In this document: positions 50,880 through 61,400 of the stretch, in pieces
Numbering within the stretch: the stretch's first letter is position 1
Layout of the letters: each line of letters starts with the position of its first letter
Assembly (NCBI GenBank): GCA_000310025.1
Contig: FN649734.1
Coordinates: 5,385,284 to 5,449,283 of the forward strand
DNA from: Ectocarpus siliculosus
Lineage: Eukaryota > Sar > Phaeophyceae > Ectocarpales > Ectocarpaceae
DNA length: 64,000 bases
Direction of reading: 5' to 3'
Made by a program: the position numbers and the translations under genes
The notes under the pieces: model-generated
The model's database searches: none
The model's input: only the letters and a program-made list of their open reading frames with translations
Told to the model about the DNA's origin: nothing

Positions 50880-51110
50880 TACATAGGTGACACAAGATAT
50901 CACACCCCCTGGACCAATTTACCAAGCTCGATAATTGTACTCCACAGCAGCAAGAGTGGGGGTACCAAAAATGGCAGCGTTGGAACCATCTCGTCGAGAT
51001 CTTTGCGAAAACACACCAATTCATTTTGGCATCCTCTTCTTCGTGGAGTATGACTGTAGTCGAGCTTTGAAAATAGGTCCAGGGGATGTGGTATCTTGCG
51101 TCACTTCCCG
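50880..51110. mobile_element. MITE, copy 2 (diverged)
   Basis: Same terminal inverted repeat as the element at 15800-16016: gtgacacaagatatcaca at the left and its near-reverse complement ending cttgcgtcac at the right, both running in through cccctggac to agctcga. The extreme ends are too diverged to define the target duplication. Confidence 0.78.
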
Positions 51111-51444
51111 CAATAATACTGTAAATTTAGTCCAGTCTCCGCATCCGCCCGACAGCACAAGCCGACAACCGTTGGAAATTGGCGCGTTCCCTACTCCGGT
51201 TCGGTACGTGCCCAGTAACGTCCTTGATACGACTGATTTCAATGCGCCCTGGCGCACTCTACATTGACATGGACATGCATGCCGTGCCAGCCGTTGTGGA
51301 GTACCTACAGCAGTCGACGCGATGGATGTACTTCTGCAAGTCTCGGGTTTCCCAGTTTCCTTTCTTCCGCTATGTGAACTCCTGTAGACTATGTGCGAGG
51401 GAGCAAACTCACTAGATTTGCTTACCCATGCACGTTTTAGCTGT

Positions 51445-52225
51445 AACGTGCTGCCACCCCCCCTTCCCTCCGTCCCAACTCTGTACCTAAACCAAACTTA
51501 GGGTTACAGGTCTAGCAGGGACGGTATCAATAGGCAGATTCTCGAATCAACAATCCTCGTAGCAGAATCAAGCCCGCACCGCTCGCTGCAAAGACCAAAT
51601 AAACAGAGGGCGAAAGCAATCAACGTTTCGATGGTATGTACAATTCAGAAATATCGAAAGGACACCCGACACGGCCAAACACTGGTAAAGGAAAAAGAAT
51701 TAAATAAACACGACGTTTAACACTCTTTTGGCGGCCAAACAAAAAACAAACAGAAATCCCCAAAAAACAGTATTTGTCGAGACGGACCGACGGCTGTTTC
51801 TTTTACAACCTCAAAGATGCTTTTATTAACGCCCTCAAACTTGGAAAACAATTTCATCGCACTACAGCCCCTCATGCGGCGAGGCTTTCATGACGTTCAC
51901 CACTGAACCCCCCTTCAGCCAACCCAGCGGGACATATAAACGGGAATATCTGGTATCAGACACAATAAAACAAGGTACGGAGTCGCCTGAGAGAGAAAGA
52001 GAGAAAGTCAGACTGCAAAGACCCGAAGGCATCATACTTTCAAAGACTCTGTCCCACTGTTCCACAGTCCAGCACAAAATAATCCTCCAAACCACTCTAC
52101 CCACCCAAAGCCTATGGTGTACATCGCACGCATGAGTGTTCCGAGACTGGTGGTGTCCTCGACGTCGTCACACTTAAAGGGCAAACAGAACACAAAACAA
52201 ATTAAACACGACATGCAATAACAAG
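51445..52225. repeat. Dispersed repeat, copy B, downstream of the giant acidic gene
   Basis: Partner of 27500-28480; its right end lies about 250 nt past the stop at 52473. On the minus strand both copies keep an open block LKG-x-SVVNVMKAS, with at least one synonymous difference (AAC versus AAT). Confidence 0.7.
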
Positions 52226-52472
52226 CACATCACCAACCACTTGACCTACTTATTGTTCCCCAGTTCTAGTACTTACTGTATCTCTTAGCCAAAAAAGCCA
52301 ACCATTGGTCCGAGGCCTACCAGCTAAACTGCGCAATCATCCGTGTGTCGAAATCTCTCTTATCATCCTGATCAGGGGGCACGCAGTTTAAAGGACGGGT
52401 TGTTCGACCCACCCAGCAGTGGCATCATCCCACCCAATCAGATACCGCCTCGAAGTAGCCCAACCTACTCAC

Positions 52473-54994
52473 TCATGCCACCTCTCCCGTGGCCAGCCAC
52501 CGCTCCCTGGCCCCCTCCCTCAACGAGTAAACCCGCTTGCACTCCTGCACGGTGTCCTCCACTAGCTCCTCCAAGATGCCCTCGGCCACCCTGCACTTTA
52601 CGTAGTACAGGTCGTCTTCGTGGAAGAGCCAGTCCTCCGGCCGGCTGTCCAACGGCAGCGTCTCGATCAGGTCTGGGTTTGGCTCCCGCCCGGGCAAGCA
52701 GGCCCCGTCTTGCCCCAGCACAGCCGAGGTTACCTCAAGGACCGCGTCATCCATCGACCTAATACATGGCACGGGCAGAAGGGGGCGTACTCATGTTTCG
52801 CATGCCGAGCTGTTGGACCATTGACCACGCGTCCTCGAGAGGACGGAGCATTTCGGGGTACTGAAGGCCCCGCCACTTGCGAACGCTTACATACAACTGT
52901 GTCCATAGGGTAGAACTGCATCCGTTCTGTAAAGAAACTTAGGATTATTCGATTGAGCACTTATTCTTGTGACCACCTTCTTGGCTTGCCCGCCCATTCT
53001 TGGTCCAACATTCCTCCAACTCCCGGGTTCGTCAGTGATGATGCATTTTGCATTCGATTCGGCGCTTGCGTGTTGCGGCCGTTAATCGCTGGGACCACAC
53101 ATCCCTCGAGACGATGCGCCGATCTTTGTCTACGACTCAACCGGACGCCTCGAACATGTCGGGCGTCAAAGGAAGGTGGTTCATGTACAACTGAAGGTTT
53201 TACGTACGACCAAAATGTTGTCATGCTTGTCATGCTTGTCTCTTAGGTCTCATACGATGGGAGAGGGGAGGGCGTTGGGAATATTCTTGCAATATCGCAA
53301 GAGGAGAACACGAAAGTTCGAGATGACGTAGCGGGTAAAAGGTGCGAGCGACGGTGCACAAAATAAACACTAAACACGACAGGGGCAAAAATCAAGGTAC
53401 TCTTGGCGCACTGTACGTATTTCAGCACCAAAGCAACATCGGCATTTGAGCGGTGCTCAAGACGAGGACGTCAATAGGACCATGGGACACCACCGTCAAC
53501 AGCAGCAACATCGGCAATCATCGAGTTCGACTGACGGAGAAAGGTATACCAATGTCAAGCACAACCGGAACAAGGTCAACCAGCTTGTACATTGTAAGGC
53601 CAAAACAAAGAGCCTAGCTAGAAACTAAAACGAAAAATCAACTAACCGGAAGTGCTGGAAGCCTTCAAAGAGGTGCAGTAACTTTCCGCTGGGGGCGGGG
53701 GGGTCCTGCGGCCTCCTCGGTGCCCTCTTCGACCGCCGTTCCGCCAGGTACTCGTTTGCTGCATCATAGGCCATCCACCGGGCCGAGTCGAGAGCATCCC
53801 TGTCCGGCTTGGGGATACCTTCCATCTGCCCAGCAAGTACGAAGCATTTGGCCACGGGTAAAAAAATAAGCAACTGTGTCGTGTAACAGCCAAAAGGACA
53901 AACAAATGCCCCTTCAGACGCATGATCGTGAGTATGAACCAAGCCTGGACCAAGCCTACAGCTACAGGGGCAGGGGGGGGGGGGGGGGGGGTACTCCATC
54001 GATGGTTGGTCATTCTGCCAAGGCGGGGGGCAGCCACTTGGAGAACATTTCTGGGGCGGGCTTACCGCCTTGCGACAACTGTTTGGTTCGGACAGCTGTC
54101 GCCTCTCGCATACCGGAATCAACACCGAAGCGATGCCCACGGAAGGGACATGAAACAGCGGTCTAGCATACACTAAGCACGTTGAAACGGAGGTAGACCG
54201 CTCCGTCGGGCACAACGGCGGAAAATACCACCAGCTCGATCGCCCAAAGCAAGCAGTCAGCAAGGTATCAACCGTGAGGCAAACGTTTCATCTTCCGTCC
54301 CAGAAGGTCGCGGCCCGGTGTAAGTCCGCGCTTGTTCGGGCTAATTTCTTGCAGAGTACTGTAAAGCCATGAATTACAGATGCATGCATACTTTGGTCGG
54401 ATGCTGCCGAGTGGTCGTGGTTTGTGGTGCAAGGTAGATGTGGTGTGTGGTGTGCCGTTGCGAGGCCCGGGCTCCAGAGGGACGGGGTGTCGTGTCTCGC
54501 ACGCCATAGGCAATCAGCGCGAAGAGTCAGTCCCGTACTCCTTTGGAGGGATGGCCACTACTACGAAGTATTTAATAGATAGGCCATCAGCGCGAAGATT
54601 CCGCCCTATAATCCTTGGAACGTTGGCCACTACTAATGGTTCCCCACCATCGACAGCGAACGCACTTGAAAGTCGATTGCGCCAAGTCGCGTACTCTTGC
54701 GCTTGGCCTTGAATCTTCAAAAACTTAAATCACCAAGTCGCACGCTCTTGTGCGTGTTCATCGCTCACACATCTGGAACCCAAAATCAATCTGTCCGAAA
54801 AGGCACCACCAATCCCGCCGTACCTCGTTAAGGCTGGCCAAGACCGCTTCGTCCGATGCATCGATCAGCTCATCGATGACTCTGGCCGGGATTACAGCCT
54901 CGTCCTCAAGGGGGGGCTCCGCAGGGGGCGGGAACTCCATACCGTCCTTACCCTCCAGCTCCTCGATGAACGGCTCGTCCGGGAGATAGTGCAT
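52473..54994 (-). CDS. C-terminal helical block of the giant gene (last three exons)
   Basis: Exons 54994-54824, 53825-53647 and 52758-52473. Acceptors ctgccag, ctgggcag and tgtattag; donors GAG|GTACGG and CCG|GTTAGT. About 210 residues of mostly helical sequence end LATGEVA then TGA. The tryptophan-containing PEDWLFHEDDLYYVKCRVAE segment and following helix are the best-conserved-looking part and the best query for a profile search. The introns hold an 18-nt-plus G run at 53973-53991 and otherwise nothing recognised. Confidence 0.68.
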
Positions 54995-55459
54995 CTGGCA
55001 GAGAGACACAGCGCACACAAGCGGCGCCGAGACAGAGGACGTTGAAATAAACAAAAACCAGCCACGCGTGTAACATTACCTAGCGCCGGCGACCTGGCGT
55101 CGCACAGACGGAGAAACAACCAAGCCGTTGTTCTCTGTGAGTTGTGCCGGTGCCCGTAATAGCAGGGCCAAAAAACTGTTGTCGGGCATATCCCGGTGCT
55201 ATCGAGAGACCCCGCTGGTCATATCACGTTGATCGTTTTTCATCGGCAGAAAGGTGAATATGAAAATTTCAAAACGCGGTCTCACTAAAAGGTACTACCC
55301 GCATCAAATCGATGATTGTTGAGTTCTCTACTCTTGCGATCAGGAGTCGAGAAGCCAGAACAAACACACACCAAGCTAGAACAACCGGACCGACCCAGCA
55401 CAAGCACAGCACAGCAGCAAAATGCTTGCTTCCGCAACACCGCCACCACATCCGAGCAG

Positions 55460-55493
<34 letters not shown>

Positions 55494-58400
55494 TCGTGTA
55501 CACGTTTCCTTCAATCAACATACGGGCGGGGGGGGGCACGCTACACCAAACCTCACCGACATCCGGCTGTTGAGCTCTTCAAGGGTCATCGACCTCAACG
55601 CAGTCTCGATGGCATCAGCCAGGACGGGCCACCACGGGTACTCCGGCCACCCCAACTCCTGCTCCATCATGAACGGGTCCCCTTCTACCTCGCCCCCCCC
55701 CTCCCTATCCCCCACCCGTATCCCCCCGCCCTCGTCCTCGTGCGTCGCCCCCGCGGCCGCTCCTCCCTCCCATCCTCCTCCACCCGCCCGAGCCTCGCCT
55801 AGATCGCCTTGCCCCGAGGCAGCCGTCATCGCACCCGGGGAAGCTAGCCCCATGTCCGCTCCCTCGAACCGCACGTCTCCTCCTCCACCTGTCCGCACTC
55901 CAAGGCTAACGTCACCGCCCCCTCCCCCGCCGGTCCGTACGCCGAAGCTGACCCCCTCTGCGGAAGCGTTGTCCTGGAAGACACAAAAAAAAGAAATCGT
56001 AGTTCCGTGCCATTTTTGCAAAAATACAAGTCATGTCGAGCCAGGAAATGAAAACGAACGCCAGAAGGGAGGAATGGAACTAGCTTGTAGGTCCAACAGC
56101 CGGGAGGACACAAATTGAGAAAGTTCTCCTGAAAACCCCGCTTGGGGCAGAGAGGTGCCCATGCTTGCGGTCTTAGCACCGGTGGGACAAACGCGGGAAT
56201 AAAAAGAGTCCTCGAAACAAGCAGCAGAGTCTTGTCTTTTCGAGAAGCGAAGCGACAGTGTCGCCTTCTCTGTGAGGTGGACGACGATCTGCACGGCTAA
56301 GAGGGCCGTGAGCGATAGATGCCACGTGAATTGTGAAAACATGCCAGCCCTACATAAAAACGCATCACTTTTCGACGCGCAGCTCTGTTGACACTGACTT
56401 CAACAGAAAAGACAGCTGGACGTACGCCGAAAAAACGGCAACCGCGAAACAGAGCACCCTAACTCTTGTGTCAAAAAAAAAATTATCGAACGCGGAACGA
56501 TGCCGCGTCGGAGTTACCGAGCGTGGTCGAAAGGAAAAAAATAACTAAAAGGGGGTTATCGAACCCACCCCTGGTTTTGCAAAAAAAATGCCGTGCATTG
56601 TCCTGGCGTTGCAAAGAATTTTCACGCGAGGCCTGAAAGGGCTACGCCCACGCGTTATTTCATGACCAGTGCGCTCCCACCCCTAGGCAAGTGTCGTCCT
56701 TACCGGGTAGGGTGTTTGAGGGTCGTGGTGCTGTCCTCCGCTACTGCTACCGTTGTCATTGTCGGCTAGAGCCGCTAGAGCCATCCACGGCTTCTTCGGT
56801 CGGGCGAGCGTTAAAGGCGGGAAGTAGTACTCGTCATCGTCATCATCCTATCGAAATGGAAGATCGGCAAGGGGAAGCCGATGCCAGGGGGGAGGGGAGG
56901 GGAGGGGAGGGGAGGGAGGATGGTTGCCGGCGGTGACTACTGTCCTGTTTGCCAAGTTCATCTTCGCCTCATGGAAGCATTCCAACTGCTGTATGCGTGC
57001 CTAGTATCTCTACTTTCGCCACGAATTCGAAGGCAAGGACGTTACTTCCGCCATCAATACCATGCATGGTAAAAAACGACATCCGTACTGCTGCATGCAT
57101 ATACCGTGTCGATAAAATAAATGGCCGTGCAAAGCTCGTCCTTCGCATAATTCTCCCATTGGTCATATTGAGTGCTAAGCAAATGATGCCGAACGATTCT
57201 TGACTACCAATTCTAACACCACACGACTTCCTATTCATAGTTCATGACCGGCATAAAAGAGAAAACGGATCGAAACCCTGTTGCACCAGGCACAGGCGGC
57301 AGCAAGAATTATCGATGGTTCCAAAAAATTCTTGGCCCACACCAAAGGTCGAGGGAAGCAACGAACAAGCCACGTTGAACAAAAGTCAACGTCCGAGAAA
57401 AAAAAAGCTCCTACTACTGATACGACCGAGGGCCTACGCCAACACAACCACAGACCCCCCCCCATCTCGTCCTGCAGTGCTAGAAGTTCCAGTTGTTCTC
57501 CAACAGCGTTGCATAGTTGGAAAACGCAACGCAAAACCAATATCTGGAATGTTCACCGTGACATTGTCATTTTTGTTGTGGTTGTTGTCTTCACATCAAA
57601 AACCGTTCCGATCTCTGTATCCAGTACCTTCATCTGTCCGTACTAATCTAACAATTGACACGGTCGGTTCCCGTGGTCACAGGCTAATTTTACCCTAACA
57701 GCTGTACAAAAATAAAATGGACCCGAAGGGTCCGCATCCCAATAGAAATCGACATGATCGGCCGATGACAAAAAAAAAGAAGAAGAAAAGAGCAACGGAG
57801 ATGCTTGGCCACGTACGCTAACGTCCAAAAATGTTTTTGGTACATAACCCGTGAGAGTTGCCTGAGTGCTCGGACGTTCAAAAACTCACCTGTTCCTCGT
57901 CGCCCAACCTGGCACTGACAGCACCAGAGCCGCCGTCATTCCCAGCATCGCCGCTTCGTGACGGCTGTCCCGATTCACCCGGCTCTCCATCTTCCTCCGC
58001 ATCGCGCCGCTGCTCAGGCTGTTGGTACTTGCGTTCTTGTTCGGGGGAGTCGCCGAGGGCGGCGGCGTCGTTGCCCCCGCCGCCGCCGCCGCTGCCGCCG
58101 CTGTCGTCGCTCCCGTTATCCCGCACAACCATCAGCATACCCTCCTCGCTGCGGTAGGTCTCGGTCACCGCGGCGGTGCCCCAATCCTCCCTCGTGCCCG
58201 CATCATCTCTTTCCTCCTCTTCACCGTCGTCGTCGTCATCGTCCGTGTCCTCGTACGTGCCTAGCTCTTCCCACATTGCGGGCCCCCGCCGACTGCCGAT
58301 ACCCTCGTCCCCGCTAGCCCCGCCGCCAACCAGGGCGTCGCCGGTCGCGTGACCCGCCGGTGGCCCGTCGCGCTGCTCTTCTTCTTCTCTCTCTGGCGCG

Positions 58401-61400
58401 GTCGCCCTGCCCCCTGGGGGGGGAGGGGCGGGGGTACCGAGCGCTCGCTTCAGGAGGCTCGCCAGCAGCTTGTCCGTGATGTCGTCGACTAGCCGCTCCT
58501 TGTCCTCGCTTGTTCGCGAACGCCCCCAGAGAGAGGCCGGCGGCGCATCCTCGCCACTCGAATCGGTGGAAGCCACGCCGGTGGCTTTGGCTTCCTCTAC
58601 CGCCGTCTCCGTACCGTACGCGGCTTCCTCGCGCGCGACAACAACAACAGCACCATCGTCAGCGGCAAGGGGGGGAACAGAGGTGGGCTTGGTGCCGGAG
58701 GCCAGGAGGCCGGAGGCCGGGAGGCCGGAAACGCTGTCATCGCCGTCTCCGTCCCCTGTTGAACCCACCGCAATGCTTCCGCAAGCGACAGTGCCGTTCT
58801 CCGCCTCAGGTACACGCCCCTCTTCCTGAGCTTCGGCGGGCGGCAAAGACGACCCTGGAGCCACGGTGTGCTCCGCATCGACACCAACGGCAGCAACAGC
58901 GGTAGTGGCGGTGGCAACGTCGCCGATAGCGGGGATCTTGGGACCGTCGCTTGCAACTTCGTCCGGCTGTTTCTCAGCCGACAAAGATTGCTGCTGCTGC
59001 TGCTGCTGCAGTTCATGCACTGGCGACGGGTCCTCCACGGCATCACCATCACTACCCCCACCGCGCCCGAAACTGTCGTGGCTGCTGTCCAGTACGGCCG
59101 CGGTAGCGCCATCACCACCAACCCCTACGACCGCCCGAAGGGCTTCTTCCTCTTCTTCGCGGCCGCGTTGATCACCCTCGTCAGACATGCTCGAAACGGA
59201 AGAGATCTCTTGATCCTCGGAGGGCCGCGGCCGTAGCAGCAGCGGCGGCTCCTCCTCGCCGACAGCCGGCGGTCTGACGGCATCTTCCACATGGTCGAAA
59301 GTCTCGAGATAGTCGATGCCATCCTCCGCTCGCGCCGCCACCGCGGAGAAGGGGACCTCAGGACGCGACGACTCTTCTTCCGCCAGCGGTTGTTCAGCAT
59401 GCGGCTCACCGGCCTCCTGTTCGACGACGGCGTCTCCAGCGGCACCGCCACCCCCAGCGGCCCAGGCACGGTACACGTTAACCTCTCCGACATCGCCACG
59501 CTCGCCCTCTGCTTCCACGGCGACAGCAGGGGCGTCGGTCCTCGCCAGACAGGCTTCATCGCCATCGTCATCATCTGGCGGAGCTTCCCCCCGGGCCGAC
59601 GGCTCGGCGGCAACGACCGCATCCTCTTCGAAGTCGAACTTACGCCCCGACCACGTGCTGGCGTCGTCCTCTTCGTCGCCTTCTTGGACGTCCGGCGGTA
59701 AGCCTCTACCATCTCCGACAACGACAGCTTCCGCTTTCTCGCCCTGCAGACCTTCTCCCTCGTCCCACGGAACCACGGCCTTCTCCTCGAAGTCGTAGCC
59801 TCCGGACCAAGCCCCCCCGGGCTGCTTGTTGTCGCTTTCGTTCCCACCCCCGATGGCACCGGGGGGCAGCTGCACATCTCCGACCAACGCCTCTTTAGGC
59901 TCGTTTTCTCCGACATCTACGACATCTACGTTACTGCCAAGTCCGAGCTTCTCATGTCGATTCTCCGGCCCAGCGGAAGCGCCTTCTTCACCCCCATCGA
60001 TGGAGAGGGGCCCCGGCTCTACAACGTCAGGAGGAGTCGATACCAACAGCCGCGGGGGGCTTCCACGTGGTTGATCTACCTCTGCGCCTAGGGCCTCCGC
60101 TTCGCCGCCCAGCTCCTCGCGATCCCCCCCTTCTTCGAGTTCTCCTCCACCGTCCGGGGGCTCAGCCTTCTCGACGAATGTGTAGCCGGCGTCGAGCGAC
60201 GTCGCCTGCCCGCCTGAAAGAACGCCGCTGTCGCTCCTGGAAACCCGTTCGGCGACGTCGGCCTCCAGCGTGGGCTCTTCGACCCGGCCGTGGTTACCGT
60301 CGGCGTCAGCCACGCCAGAAAGACCACCGTCAGCAGCCACCGCAACCGCGACCTCTCCTCCCAGCGCAGACTCCGGCACGACAAGTGTACTTCCCGCGCC
60401 CTCTTCGAGGTTTCCGCTTCGGACCACCGCCGCCGCAGTCCCGTCATCGCTCTGGACCTCGACAGCACCATCCGGCGAGTGGCACAGGAAAGAGCCAGCG
60501 TTATACTCTCCCAAGACTTCCGGCTCGGGAGAAGGAGAAGGCAACAGCAGCCCCTGGGCCGCGCCGTTGTCGCCACCATCGTCATTGGTCTCTCCGCTTG
60601 CCCCTACCCCTTCGCACTTCTCCTCAGCAGCAGCAGCAGCAGCGGTGTCGCCGGCCTCCTGAGGGTGCTCCTGGAGCTCGGCTGTCTCCTTCTCGCGGTC
60701 AACGCTCACGCCGTCCGTCACCGAGGCCGCGACACTGGTGACACCACCGCCAACCCCCCCCTCGTCATCATAGCCACACATCCCCGGAGAGGAAGACTCG
60801 GGGTACCCAGCTACAGCGGCGGCGCCGGCACCCAGCCCGCCGTCCCGCTCACTCGACGGAGACGCGTCGAAGACAAGGGCCTGCCACGGCAACAACTCCC
60901 CGCCCGCAACCGCAGCGCCGCCAGACGTCCGAGATCCGCTGGCCGGGGGCAACGCATCCTCAAGGTAGTCCCGCCCGATGGAAAACGACCCGACTAGAGA
61001 CGAGTCGTCTTGCGCCAGCAAGTCCTCGGAGCACACCTCAGACACGGAGGATAACACCACCGGTCTCTCGTCCGTCCTCTCGCCCGAAGAGCTTCCGGCA
61101 TCCGCGGCAGCATCATGGCCTGCGCGCCCGATACCGCCGTCGTAGTGGTAGTGGGCACCGTCACCGGGAGCGGGGTGTTCCGCCACCGGACTCCCGCCTC
61201 CTGCTTCGTGGTCGTCATTGTCGCCTTTCTCGAGGTCTGTGCGGTCTTCCTCGAAGGATTCACTGTAGGCATCGTCGTCGTCGTCCGCGCAAGAATCGTA
61301 GTTGCTGGTGGCGACGCCGCCGCTGCCGCCGTGCGGAGGCTGCAGGAAATTCGAGCCTCTCGCGGTTGCCGCCGTAGCGGCTACCGAACCCTCTTTGGCC

